Part shown: positions 23,308 to 31,412 of the stretch, in pieces
How positions within the stretch are numbered: position 1 is the stretch's first letter
Layout of the letters: the number at the start of each line of letters is the position of its first letter
NCBI GenBank assembly: GCA_035297265.1
Contig: DATGZH010000026.1
Span: forward strand, 1 to 36,308
Direction: 5' to 3'
Length of the DNA stretch: 36,308 bases
From: DATGZH01 sp035297265
GTDB lineage: Bacteria; Actinomycetota; Acidimicrobiia; Acidimicrobiales; RAAP-2
Program-made: the position numbers and the translations under genes
Notes under the pieces: generated by a model
What the model was told of the DNA's origin: nothing
What the model saw: only the letters and a program-made list of their open reading frames with translations
Databases searched by the model: none

Positions 23308-24696
23308 TCACCCCTGGGGTTTGATGACCGAGGGCGTCGCGTATTGGGTCGCGTAGCCCTGGGCGTTGAGGGGGGTGCCGATGACGGACCCGGAATTCGG
23401 GACGACGTACTTGGACGAGCAGCCGAAGGTCCCGAGCTTCTTCGGGTAGGCCTGGACCCACTTGGTGCCGTCGAGTTTCATCAGGAGCCCGCAATTCGGC
23501 GGGATGTTCTTGGCCGGGTTCCCCGAAGCGTTGAGGCCTCCGCCGGTCCACGTGGTGACCTTGGCGAGGTGATTGATCATGCACTGGCGGGTGAGGGTCG
23601 AGCCGCACGCCTTGGCCTCGGTGGCCCACAAGAGGAACGAGGACGTGGCTTGTTCCCCCAGCTGCGAGGTGAGGCCGCCGTACTTCTTCACGATGGCGAG
23701 GTACTGGGCGACCGCCGGGACGACCTTGGCCGCCTCCAGTGGCTCGTAGGAGATACGAACGTAGACCTTGTTGCCCAGCCCTGCGGTGTTCCACTGCGCG
23801 AAGGACGCCGTGTAGGAGCCGGAGTCCATGACCCAGACCGGGTCGTAGCCGATCTGGCTCTGCGCCTCCAAGGCGCCGTAGAGGGTCGGTCCCGGCGTGC
23901 CGTTGTTGAAGATGACCTGGGCCCCGCAGCTCTGGAGCTTCTGCACGAATGGCGTGTAGTTGGCCTCGCCGTTGTAGTCGATCACCGCCGAGCAGTTGGG
24001 AATGAACTTCCAGCCGGCCTCCGTATAGGCCTGCACGGACTTGGCCGTGGCGGTTTGCTGGGTGGAAAGGGTGGAGTCGTAGACGCCGACATGCTTGGTC
24101 TTCGATCCGAACAGAAGTTGGGCCTGGTAGGCGCTCGAAACCGGGCTGGCGTTCGCCGGGTTCGGCGACGCCTGGTACATCTCGTAGGCGTTGGCCACCA
24201 CCGGGGAGACCGTGAAGCCGGGGACCGCGGCCAGGTTGCAACCCAGGCGGGTCTGCTCCGCCAGTCCGTCCAGCGCGAAACCCTCGCCGACCAGCATGAA
24301 GTCGGTCTTGCAGGCCTGGGTCATCACGCTGCCGACCTGGGTGACGGCCGCGTCGTAGTAGTTGCCGACGATCTTGCGGCCGTTGATGCCCCCCTGGGCG
24401 TTGCACCAGGCGATCATGTCCTTCACCGCGTCGCCCATCTCCTGGTCGAGGCCGGGGAGGCCGGAGAACCCCCGGTCGTCGCCGTAGGCGATGTTGATGG
24501 TGGAGTTGGTCACCCCATTGTCGGTGGATCCGCTGGCGCTGCCCTTGCCGCAGGGCGACGGCAGCGTGCCGAACTTGGCGGAGGAGGACGAGGACGATGC
24601 GCCGACCACCTGGGGGGCGATCAGCACCCCTGCCGACGTGAGCGCTGTGAGCAACAGCGCCACCCCCACCCCCCGCATACCGGTGAACCTCTTCAT
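23308..24696 (-). CDS. ABC importer substrate-binding protein (periplasmic-binding fold, type I)
   Basis: Exported binding protein of 462 residues for the adjacent importer. A Sec signal peptide is visible (MKRFTGMRGVGVALLLTALTSAGVLIAPQVVGA, given in part by position 1-33) with a likely cut after VVGA; no lipobox cysteine follows, so it is not an obvious lipoprotein. The mature part has the Peripla_BP_6 order: INIAYGDDRGF start, AWCNAQGGINGRKI (the LivJ-type 'N..GGINGR' element), then domain 2 with VIFNNGTPGP and YDPVWVMDSGSY. Several cysteines may form disulfides. The ATG 24696 is preceded by a G-run. The family binds amino acids, amides and many carboxylates; the ligand is unknown here. Confidence 0.88.
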   Translation of the reverse strand: MKRFTGMRGVGVALLLTALTSAGVLIAPQVVGASSSSSSAKFGTLPSPCGKGSASGSTDNGVTNSTINIAYGDDRGFSGLPGLDQEMGDAVKDMIAWCNAQGGINGRKIVGNYYDAAVTQVGSVMTQACKTDFMLVGEGFALDGLAEQTRLGCNLAAVPGFTVSPVVANAYEMYQASPNPANASPVSSAYQAQLLFGSKTKHVGVYDSTLSTQQTATAKSVQAYTEAGWKFIPNCSAVIDYNGEANYTPFVQKLQSCGAQVIFNNGTPGPTLYGALEAQSQIGYDPVWVMDSGSYTASFAQWNTAGLGNKVYVRISYEPLEAAKVVPAVAQYLAIVKKYGGLTSQLGEQATSSFLLWATEAKACGSTLTRQCMINHLAKVTTWTGGGLNASGNPAKNIPPNCGLLMKLDGTKWVQAYPKKLGTFGCSSKYVVPNSGSVIGTPLNAQGYATQYATPSVIKPQG

Positions 24697-24732
24697 GGCC
24701 GAACCCCCGTCTGCGGAACCGGATCCCCCGAC

Positions 24733-24744
24733 GGGTTCCAACCC
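24733..24744. repeat. Small inverted repeat GGGTT-CC-AACCC
   Basis: Five-base perfect arms in the leader of the binding-protein gene, just inside the KstR-like palindrome. May be a leader hairpin or a second weak protein site; it shares GGTTCC with the neighbour. Confidence 0.4.
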
Positions 24745-24750
24745 TCGGAC

Positions 24751-24764
24751 TAGAACCGGTTCCT
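24751..24764. promoter_or_regulatory. KstR-like palindromic operator
   Basis: TAGAACCGGTTCCT contains the perfect palindrome GAACCGGTTC. It matches seven of the eight fixed positions of the KstR consensus TnnAACnnGTTnnA (last base T in place of A). It lies 55 bases upstream of the binding-protein ATG and about 12 bases downstream of a candidate -10, a good place for repression. KstR is the TetR-family cholesterol-catabolism repressor of mycobacteria and relatives; no kstR gene is in the window. Confidence 0.5.
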
Positions 24765-24776
24765 GTTTGCACGGGC

Positions 24777-24782
24777 ACACTA
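24777..24782 (-). promoter_or_regulatory. Candidate -10 box for the importer operon
   Basis: TAGTGT on the minus strand, identical to the hexamer before the flippase-like gene. The surrounding 24770-24840 is markedly less GC-rich than average. It would start transcription about 74 bases before the binding-protein ATG and place the KstR-like site just after the start point. Confidence 0.4.
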
Positions 24783-24854
24783 CCAACTCGGCAGAGCGAA
24801 TTCTCTGGGGTTACCGACTTCTTAGAGAGACGCCGGGCGCGGTGTCATGGAGCC

Positions 24855-26117
24855 CTACGGGTGATCCGCGGCCTGAACGTTGTACCGCTCGGTGTACTCC
24901 TTGAACTCCGCAGCCAGGTCGGGGTAGGTCCATCCGAAATCGGCCGGGTCATAGCGATGGCGGCCGAAGACGTCCTGCGGACGATCTGCGACAAAGGCCT
25001 GCATTCGCCGGGCGTGGAGGGTGCCCACCTCCTCTCCGAAGTTGCGGTACAGCGCCCGTACGGTCTCCAAAGGGTCAGCGAGCAGAGCGTCGTAGTGGAG
25101 ATGCTGGCACCAGCCGTCGCCGGACTTCTCGTCGAAGGCCATGGCCGACCGGAGGGCGAAGGCACACTTGCGCCTCCACTCCTCGGCGGTGGGACGCGGG
25201 TCCGTGCGGCTGGTCAGAATCCGCTGGCCGGCGTTGGCCAGGCTGGCCAGGGAGGTGACGACCGGGCCCGGGTCTCGGTGGGTCCAGATGACCCGGGCGT
25301 CGCGATACGCACGCAGCATGGCCTCGAGGTGCCAGAGGTGAAAGGGCGTCTTGAGGATCCACCGCTCCGTCGGCTGGCGGGACTGCAGGATCTGGAGGGC
25401 GAGGCGATGCTGGGCGTAGGCGGGCGCCATGTCGGCCTGTTCCAGCCAGCGGCCGTAGGTCGGCACGTGGGCCTGGGTCTCGAGTGCGAGGGAGCGCACG
25501 TCGTACATGAAGAGCGCGACGCACTCCTCGGCCAGGGTGGCCCCGAAGGGGTGCATGGCCTTGAGCGCAGGGTTCAGCTTCATGAGCCCGTCGAGTTCCT
25601 TGGCCGACCGGGCGATGCGCGGATCCTCGGCCGCGTCCTGCTGGGTCACCGGGGGGACGGGGTGGGCCGCCTCCCACTGGAGGAGTGGGCGGGCCACCGG
25701 ATCGAGCCCGAGGAGCAGGGACAGCAGGCTGGTCCCCGTGCGCGGCAGCCCCACGATGATCCACGGGCTCTCGATGCGCTCGTTCCGCACGTCGGGGTGG
25801 TCCACCGACCAGCCACGTAGGGCGATGCGATTGGCCAGAGCCCCTGCGAGCATCCTGGAGATGAGGAGGCGTCCGAACGTGGAGAGCTCGGCCTCGGCCC
25901 TACAGGCACGGACGTAGACCTCGAGCGGCTCCCGGTAGGAGTCACTCCCGAAGTCGTCAGACCCCGCCATTTTCACCGCCGACCTGAGGATTGACGACGG
26001 AGTGAGCGCCGGCACGTCGAGCCCGACGCGGGCCAGTCCTGCCCCGACCCGGTTCAGCGCAAGGAGCGGTCGGCTGCGCAATTCGGCATCGCGCCACGTG
26101 TACTCAACGGCGCTCAT
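24855..26117 (-). CDS. Sulfotransferase-family protein
   Basis: Protein of 420 residues of the Sulfotransfer_3 family, which use PAPS to sulfate small molecules or lipids. The 5'-phosphosulfate loop is IIVGLPRTGTSLL (121-133) and the 3'-phosphate element is VIWTHRDPGPVVTSLASL (276-293). KTPFHLWHLEAM (256-267) precedes the latter, as in actinobacterial members. ATG 26117 overlaps the oxidoreductase stop (ATGA), so the two are coupled. The importer genes follow on the same strand after 158 bp. Mycobacterial relatives of this family occur near sterol-related genes; the acceptor here is unknown, and true PAPS use is not proven. Confidence 0.82.
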   Translation of the reverse strand: MSAVEYTWRDAELRSRPLLALNRVGAGLARVGLDVPALTPSSILRSAVKMAGSDDFGSDSYREPLEVYVRACRAEAELSTFGRLLISRMLAGALANRIALRGWSVDHPDVRNERIESPWIIVGLPRTGTSLLSLLLGLDPVARPLLQWEAAHPVPPVTQQDAAEDPRIARSAKELDGLMKLNPALKAMHPFGATLAEECVALFMYDVRSLALETQAHVPTYGRWLEQADMAPAYAQHRLALQILQSRQPTERWILKTPFHLWHLEAMLRAYRDARVIWTHRDPGPVVTSLASLANAGQRILTSRTDPRPTAEEWRRKCAFALRSAMAFDEKSGDGWCQHLHYDALLADPLETVRALYRNFGEEVGTLHARRMQAFVADRPQDVFGRHRYDPADFGWTYPDLAAEFKEYTERYNVQAADHP

Positions 26118-27178
26118 TTTGTTACCGCAGCCACCCCGCCCCCCACCTCCACGACCGTGCGCCCGAGCGACCGCCGCGCCGCGTGCTCGTCGAGCGCCCG
26201 GCCCGCCTCCTCCATGGTGACCCGCCGGCCGACGACCGGCCGGATGTCCCCCGCCACGATCAGCCGCAGCAGGTCGGCGTGGATCTCGTCGGCGACGTCC
26301 CTCCCGAACGGGTTGAAGCCGAAGCGGCGCATGCCGGGGTCGACGGCGTCCGCCCAGGCGATCATCACGGCGACGATGTCAATGTTGCCGATGCAGGCCA
26401 TCCGGAGCGGCCGCCCCGTCATGCCGTTGGCGTCATCGTCCGCGAACCCCACGGCCAGGTAGCGACCGCCGTGGGCCGTGCAGCGCCAGGAGCGCTCGAC
26501 GAAATCGCCCCCGGTCAGGTCGTAGACAACGTCGGCACCGGCGTCGTCGGTGGCGGCCAGCACCCCTTCCACGAAGTCCTCTGCGGTGTGATCGATGACC
26601 AGGTCGGCTCCCAACGACGCGCACAGGGCCCCTTTCTCGGGCCCGCCGGCCACGGCGATCACCCGGGCACCCGCCGCCTTGCCCAGCTGGATGCCGGCGG
26701 TGCCCAGCCCGCTGGCCGCCGAGTGCACGACCAGGGTCTCGCCGGCCTTGAGCCGGCCCCTGTGGAACAGGGCGAGGTGGGAAGTTTGGAACGTCAGCAA
26801 GAACGCGGCGGCCTCGGCGTCGTCGAGGCTGGGTGGGGCATCGAAGACCGAGATGGCGTCGGCGATGGCGTACTCGGCGATGCCGCCCAGCGCGTTCTTG
26901 GTGATGGCGACGACGCGCTTGCCGGCCCATGCCTCGGCGCCCTCTCCCACCTGGTCGACCACGCCGCACACGTCCATGCCCAGGGTGAACGGGGGTGGAG
27001 TCGGCACCGAGACCAGGTTCCCCCGACAGCGATCGATGTCGTTGAAATTCAGGGACGCCGCGCTGACCTTCACCCGTACCTCGCCCGGCCCGGGCTCGGG
27101 ACACTCAGTGGTCTGCACTGCCAGGACCGTCCCCGGTTGACCGTGGCTGGTCACCCGCAAGGCCTTCATGTCTGCCAC
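26114..27178 (-). CDS. Zinc-independent MDR oxidoreductase (quinone oxidoreductase-like)
   Basis: Medium-chain dehydrogenase/reductase of 354 residues, NADPH-dependent, of the QOR/enoyl-reductase type. The GroES-like N-domain includes VKVSAASLNFNDIDRCRG and FTLGMDVCGVVDQVGEGAEAW. The nucleotide-binding domain has LVVHSAASGLGTAGIQLGKAAGARVIAVAGG and the ADVVYDLTGGDFVERSWRCTAHGGRYLAVGF block. The cysteine cluster for structural zinc is absent. Start is GTG 27178, five bases after GAGGAGG; an ATG nine bases further in is less well spaced. It is the first gene of the sulfotransferase/importer run. Confidence 0.88.
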   Translation of the reverse strand: MADMKALRVTSHGQPGTVLAVQTTECPEPGPGEVRVKVSAASLNFNDIDRCRGNLVSVPTPPPFTLGMDVCGVVDQVGEGAEAWAGKRVVAITKNALGGIAEYAIADAISVFDAPPSLDDAEAAAFLLTFQTSHLALFHRGRLKAGETLVVHSAASGLGTAGIQLGKAAGARVIAVAGGPEKGALCASLGADLVIDHTAEDFVEGVLAATDDAGADVVYDLTGGDFVERSWRCTAHGGRYLAVGFADDDANGMTGRPLRMACIGNIDIVAVMIAWADAVDPGMRRFGFNPFGRDVADEIHADLLRLIVAGDIRPVVGRRVTMEEAGRALDEHAARRSLGRTVVEVGGGVAAVTK

Positions 27179-27311
27179 GTGACCCTCCTCGTGTGCGTTG
27201 CCGTCCGGGCGGCGATGGACCGTCCGTATGGCCCAGGAGTCATCATTGAAAGGACCCGATGGCCCTCGGCCTGTGCCGGCCTGGGAAGCTCATCCACTAC
27301 CCGGCAGGCCC

Positions 27312-28607
27312 TCAGTGCGGGCGGGCGGGGACGTCGCCCGAGGCCGTCGGGTCGACCCCACCGGGGCCGTCGGTCCCGGACCAGCCCTCGGCCGCCCGCA
27401 GCGCCTCCAAGAAGGCGGCCACCCCCGCCGTCGTGGCCCGGGAGCGGGGTGAGGCCAGGACGTCGAAGGCGTGCTCGGCCTTCGGGAGCTCGGCGTAGGC
27501 GACCGGCGAGGCGGAGACCCGCCGCAGGGCGGCCACGAAGTGACGGGCGTCGGCCACCGGCACGAGGGTGTCGTTCCGCCCGTGGAAGACGAAGAACGGC
27601 GGGGCCTCGCGGTGGACGCGGTAGGTGGGTGAGGCCTGCTCGAAGAGCTCGCGCTCGTCGGCGATCCTGACCTTCATGACCCGTCGTTCGAGCAGGTGCT
27701 TGAGGCTCGGGCCGTAACGCCCGGAGGTGCTCGGGTCCCCGGTCATGTCGTAGACCCCGTAGAACGGCGTGCAGGCCTGGACCGAGGTGTCCGCCTCCTC
27801 GAACCCGGGCTGCCACGTGGGGTCCCCGGCGGAGAGCGCCACGAGCGACGACAGATGGCCGCCGGCCGAACCGCCGCTCACCGCCACGAAGGAGGGGTCG
27901 CCGCCATAGGCGGCGATGTGCTCCTTCACCCAGGCGATGGCCCGTTTGCAGTCCACGACGTGGTCGGGCCAGGTGGCCTTCGGGCTGAGCCGGTAGTTGA
28001 CGGCGACGCAGACCCACCCCCGGCTCACCAGCTCGTAGAGCATGGGCTTCCCCTGCTCACGCTTGTCGCCGAGGATCCAGGCCCCGCCGTGGAAGTACAC
28101 CATGACGGGCGCCCCGACGAGGTCGACGCCGCGGGGACGGAACACGTCGAGCCGGTGCATCCGCCGCCCGTCGCCGGCGTAGTCGATGTCGTGCACGGCC
28201 TGGATCGCGTGCGGGCGCAACGGCGCCGCCCGGAAGACCCGCCACCAACGGGCCCAGGCCCGGGCCACCGGGAGCTCGGCGACCCGGTACGGGGGGTCGA
28301 GCTCGGCCAGGGCCGCGCCGACCACGCCCTGCGCCCGGTAACCGACGGCGGCCAGGCCGGCCAGGCCCAGGCTCGTGACGGCGGCGGCCCCGAGGCCGAT
28401 CCACCCGGCCACCGCGTCGAACGCCCCGAAGACCCCGAACACCACGGCCAGCAGGGCCTCGCCCACGATGAGCTGGACCGACACCTCGAGCGGGAGCCAG
28501 GCGATGAAGAAGCTCGGCCCGGTCAAGGGCTCTCGCTTCACCGGGAAGTAGGCGAGGAGGACGCTCAGGGCGCCGGCGAGGGTGAGCGCCAAGTAGGCGG
28601 TCGGCAC
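27312..28607 (-). CDS. Membrane-anchored alpha/beta hydrolase of the HSL/acetyl-esterase type
   Basis: Protein of 431 residues. The first 100 hold about three or four membrane helices (residues 1-21, 31-50, 52-75, 77-95), unusual for this hydrolase class. The catalytic domain then shows the oxyanion motif HGGAW (173-177), nucleophile elbow GGSAGG with Ser247, Asp346 in FHGRNDTLVPV and His379 in KAEHAFDV. This is the hormone-sensitive-lipase layout, with the HGG box well before the serine. Start is GTG 28607 with AAAGGA seven bases upstream. It diverges from the wax ester synthase, suggesting lipid or ester turnover at the membrane. Substrate unknown. Confidence 0.87.
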   Translation of the reverse strand: MPTAYLALTLAGALSVLLAYFPVKREPLTGPSFFIAWLPLEVSVQLIVGEALLAVVFGVFGAFDAVAGWIGLGAAAVTSLGLAGLAAVGYRAQGVVGAALAELDPPYRVAELPVARAWARWWRVFRAAPLRPHAIQAVHDIDYAGDGRRMHRLDVFRPRGVDLVGAPVMVYFHGGAWILGDKREQGKPMLYELVSRGWVCVAVNYRLSPKATWPDHVVDCKRAIAWVKEHIAAYGGDPSFVAVSGGSAGGHLSSLVALSAGDPTWQPGFEEADTSVQACTPFYGVYDMTGDPSTSGRYGPSLKHLLERRVMKVRIADERELFEQASPTYRVHREAPPFFVFHGRNDTLVPVADARHFVAALRRVSASPVAYAELPKAEHAFDVLASPRSRATTAGVAAFLEALRAAEGWSGTDGPGGVDPTASGDVPARPH

Positions 28608-28674
28608 CCCACCATCCTTTCTCTTTCTCGGGCCCGACACCCGTCGAGCCCGCCTCTCGCCCCGCAGGGACTGG

Positions 28675-28684
28675 AGGACTAGAA
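28675..28684 (+). promoter_or_regulatory. Half-site GGACTAGAAC upstream of the WS/DGAT gene
   Basis: The 10-mer is identical to 24747-24756, the left flank and left arm of the KstR-like palindrome. Here the right arm is not conserved (GTGACC follows), so it is only a half-site in the 105-bp divergent region. Could be chance. Confidence 0.2.
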
Positions 28685-28712
28685 CGTGACCAGGGGAGAA
28701 AGGAAGGGCAGC

Positions 28713-30239
28713 GTGGCGACCGAGCGGTTGACGGGCCTCGACGCCAGCTTCTTGTACTTCGAGACCCCGACCCAGCCGCTGCACGTGGCCATGACGCTCG
28801 TCTTCGACCCGGCCACGATCCCGGGGGGCTACTCCTTCGCCCGGCTGCGTCAGCACATCGCCGAGCGCATCCCAGAGGCGCCGGTCTTCCAACGCCGGCT
28901 CCTCGAGGTGCCCTTCCGCCTCCACCACCCGGTGTGGGTGGACGACCCAGACTTCGACATCGACCACCATCTCCGACGGGCCGCCCTGCCGGCACCGGGT
29001 GGGCTCTTCGAGTTGGCCGAATTCGCCGGCGACGTGATCAGCCGTCAGCTCGACCGGGGCCGGCCGCTCTGGGAGATGTGGGTCGTCGAGGGAGTGGAGG
29101 GCGGCAAGGTCGCCCTCGTGGCCAAGATGCACCACAGCACGGTCGACGGGGTGTCCGGCGCCCAGCTGCTCGGCGTGATCCTCGACCTCGAGATCACGCC
29201 CGAGAACGGGCACGTCCCCACAGCGACCGGGGAGGGTCCGGCCGAGCGATCGGCCAAGGTGCCGTCGTCCACCCAGCTCGTCTCGCAGGCCATGCTCGCC
29301 CGGCTGGTGAAGCCCTTCGAGGTCACTCGCCTCGTCATGCGGACCGGTCAGTCCCTCGTGGGCGTGGTCCGGATCCGTCGCCGGTCCTCGGGGAAGGCCG
29401 CCCTGCCGCTGACCGCACCGCGCACCTCGCTCAACCAGTCCGTCGGGGCCCGCCGCCGCGTGGCGTTCGCCGCGGCCAGCCTCGGCGACGTGAAGCGGCT
29501 CAAGAACGCCCTCGGGGCCACGGTCAACGACATCGTCCTGGCCGTGTGCACCGGCGCGCTGCGCCAGTACCTCGACGGTCGGGGCGAGCTCCCCGAGATC
29601 CCCCTCATTTCGGTGGTGCCCGTCTCGGTGAGCCAGGACCTGCCTGACCTCCCCGGTTCGAACAAGGTCTCGGCGATGTTCGTCGGGCTCCCGACACACG
29701 TCGAGGACCCCCTCGAGCGGGTCCGGCTCATCCAAGAGGACACGAAGACGGCCAAGGACGAGCACGCGGCCCTCGGCGCGAGCACCCTCCAGAACTGGGC
29801 GGAGCACGCCACGCCGAACCTCTTTTCCCTCGCCATGCGGCTCTACTCGGACATGCACCTCGCCGACCGGCACCGACCCGTGGCCAACCTCGTCGTCTCG
29901 AACGTGCCCGGACCGGACTTCCCCCTCTATTTCGCCGGAGCGGAGATGTTGGCCGGCTTCCCCCTCGGGCCTGTCGTCGACGGCATGGGGCTCAACGTCA
30001 CGATCATGAGCTACCGGGGCGTCCTCTACTGGGGCTTCGCCGCCGACAGCCGCTCGGTGCCGAGGGTCTGGGACATCGCCGACGCCGTGACGGGTGCGCT
30101 GGACGAGCTGCTCGGAGCGGCTGGCCTCGAAGCGGAGCCCACCGATCTGCGGCTGCAGTTCGGGGCCCCGCCGGGGCCCGAAGAATCGCCCGGGGTCGAG
30201 AACGGCCACGCGCCCGCCCCCGACCGCGCCCCGGCCTGA
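28713..30239 (+). CDS. Wax ester synthase/diacylglycerol acyltransferase
   Basis: Bifunctional WS/DGAT of 508 residues that acylates diacylglycerol or fatty alcohol with acyl-CoA to make storage triacylglycerol or wax esters. It starts VATERLTGLDASFLYFETPTQP, the standard family N-terminus. The active-site HHxxxDG is MHHSTVDGVSG (His140, His141, Asp145). The C-terminal domain has the family blocks GATVNDIVLAVCTGALRQYL, VVPVSVS, NLVVSNVPGPDFPLYFAGA and LNVTIMSYRGVLYWGF. Start GTG 28713 is chosen for its AGGAAGG five bases upstream; an in-frame GTG at 28686 lacks one. It is divergent from the esterase and followed by a VOC gene. Confidence 0.93.
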   Translation: MATERLTGLDASFLYFETPTQPLHVAMTLVFDPATIPGGYSFARLRQHIAERIPEAPVFQRRLLEVPFRLHHPVWVDDPDFDIDHHLRRAALPAPGGLFELAEFAGDVISRQLDRGRPLWEMWVVEGVEGGKVALVAKMHHSTVDGVSGAQLLGVILDLEITPENGHVPTATGEGPAERSAKVPSSTQLVSQAMLARLVKPFEVTRLVMRTGQSLVGVVRIRRRSSGKAALPLTAPRTSLNQSVGARRRVAFAAASLGDVKRLKNALGATVNDIVLAVCTGALRQYLDGRGELPEIPLISVVPVSVSQDLPDLPGSNKVSAMFVGLPTHVEDPLERVRLIQEDTKTAKDEHAALGASTLQNWAEHATPNLFSLAMRLYSDMHLADRHRPVANLVVSNVPGPDFPLYFAGAEMLAGFPLGPVVDGMGLNVTIMSYRGVLYWGFAADSRSVPRVWDIADAVTGALDELLGAAGLEAEPTDLRLQFGAPPGPEESPGVENGHAPAPDRAPA

Positions 30240-30255
30240 GCAGCGACGTTGCCGA

Positions 30256-30272
30256 GCCCGCCAACGGCGGGC
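30256..30272 (+). terminator. Hairpin after WS/DGAT
   Basis: GCCCGCC-AAC-GGCGGGC, a perfect seven-pair stem with 3-base loop 16 bases after the stop codon. No T-tract; likely terminator or 3' stabiliser. Confidence 0.5.
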
Positions 30273-30339
30273 ATGGACCAACGGTCCCCGGTGTTGCTCT
30301 ACAAAGCGGGCGGCAGAGTCACCGAGGGAAGGAGCGACG

Positions 30340-30798
30340 ATGGCCGTACAGGAGTTGGGGCACGTGGTCCTGTATGTGAGCGACCTCGATCGCTCGGCCG
30401 CGTTCTACCGCGACGTCCTCGGCTGGCGGCAGGTGGTACCGGCGCCGGGTGAGCCGCTCCACGGCGTGGCCGGGTTCTCCGGCGGGCGGACCCACCACGA
30501 ACTCCTCCTCATCGAGGTCGGTCCCGGCGCCCAGCCCATCCCGAGCGGACGGCGGGTGGGCATGTACCACTTCGGGCTGAAGGTCGGCGACAACGACGAC
30601 GACCTGCGTGAGGCGCTTCGCCGGGTGGAGGCGGCCGGGGCGACCGTGCTCGGTGCCTCGGATCACCAGGTCACCCACAGCCTGTACATCGCCGACCCCG
30701 ACGGAAACGAGGTCGAGCTCTACATCGACGTACCGGGCGTCGACTGGCGGAACGATCCGTTGTTGGTCGCCGCGCCGATCCGACCGCTCAAGCTCTGA
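30340..30798 (+). CDS. VOC-family (glyoxalase/dioxygenase-like) protein
   Basis: Metal-binding vicinal-oxygen-chelate protein of 152 residues. It has two beta-alpha-beta-beta-beta units: HVVLYVSDLDRSAAFYRDVLGWRQV at the start and YHFGLKVGDNDDDLREALRRVEAAGA in the second half, ending in YIADPDGNEVELYID. Likely metal ligands are His8, a His/Glu of HHELLLIEVG, His in MYHFGLKV and the Glu of NEVELY. The ATG has AAGGAG five bases upstream. Family members include glyoxalases, extradiol dioxygenases and resistance proteins; the reaction cannot be told from this. It lies 100 bp after WS/DGAT, probably a separate unit. Confidence 0.85.
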   Translation: MAVQELGHVVLYVSDLDRSAAFYRDVLGWRQVVPAPGEPLHGVAGFSGGRTHHELLLIEVGPGAQPIPSGRRVGMYHFGLKVGDNDDDLREALRRVEAAGATVLGASDHQVTHSLYIADPDGNEVELYIDVPGVDWRNDPLLVAAPIRPLKL

Positions 30799-30812
30799 AC
30801 CCTTGCACCTCG

Positions 30813-30830
30813 GTGGCGCGGCCGCGCCAC
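30813..30830. terminator. 18-bp perfect palindrome after the VOC gene
   Basis: GTGGCGCGGCCGCGCCAC reads the same on both strands and sits 15 bases after the stop codon. It would form a strong hairpin; terminator is the simplest explanation. The remaining bases to 31027 show no supported gene. Confidence 0.5.
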
Positions 30831-31027
30831 GCACAGACTAGGCACGCCGGCGCCCATCGGGCCCGAGGCAGGTCGAACTTGCGGCATGATGTCCGGGAGC
30901 CTGTGGCCTATCCGGGATGGCACGTCGACCGCCCTGCCTGGCGATCGGGGTCGGCACGGGGTGATCGGGTGGCACGGGCTGAGGGAGAGCCTGGCGCGCC
31001 CCCGCTGGGGAGAGGAGTGCGACGTCG

Positions 31028-31369
31028 ATGGAGCAGAACTTCGAGATCTCCGAGGAGTCCCGGAACGACATTCCCGTGGTCTCGGTGTCCGGTGAGATCG
31101 ACGTGGCCACGGCGCCGGGTCTCCGCGAGAGGCTCCAGGCGCTGGTGGCGTCGGGGAAGTCCACGATCGTCGTCGACCTGCTCAACGTCTCCTTCCTCGA
31201 CTCGACCGCCCTCGGGGTTCTGGTCGGCGTCCTCAAGCGCTGCCGGGAGGCCGGTGGTGACCTGCGGCTGGTCATGACCGAGCCCCGGATCCAGAAGGTG
31301 TTCGAGATCACTGGGCTCACTGACGTCTTCACGATGTTCTCCACCGTCGACGAGGCCGCCCAGGGGTGA
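31028..31369 (+). CDS. STAS-domain anti-sigma factor antagonist
   Basis: Protein of 113 residues, SpoIIAA/RsbV type. In partner switching the unphosphorylated form binds an anti-sigma kinase and frees the sigma factor. The fold is complete: IPVVSVSGEIDVATAPGLRERL, STIVVDLLNVSFLDSTALGVLVGVLKRC, and LVMTEPRIQKVFEITGLTDVFTMFSTVDEA. The phosphorylatable Ser59 lies in the conserved FLDST. An AGGAG lies about ten bases before the ATG. The likely partner is encoded 43 bp downstream. Confidence 0.93.
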   Translation: MEQNFEISEESRNDIPVVSVSGEIDVATAPGLRERLQALVASGKSTIVVDLLNVSFLDSTALGVLVGVLKRCREAGGDLRLVMTEPRIQKVFEITGLTDVFTMFSTVDEAAQG

Positions 31370-31412
31370 AAGACCGGAGCCGAACCCTTTCAGACCAGGC
31401 GGAGCGTGAGAG

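Noticed and set aside
28608..30281. Extension of the esterase frame to 989 codons
   Set aside because: The added part is antisense to WS/DGAT; GTG 28607 with a Shine-Dalgarno is a better start.
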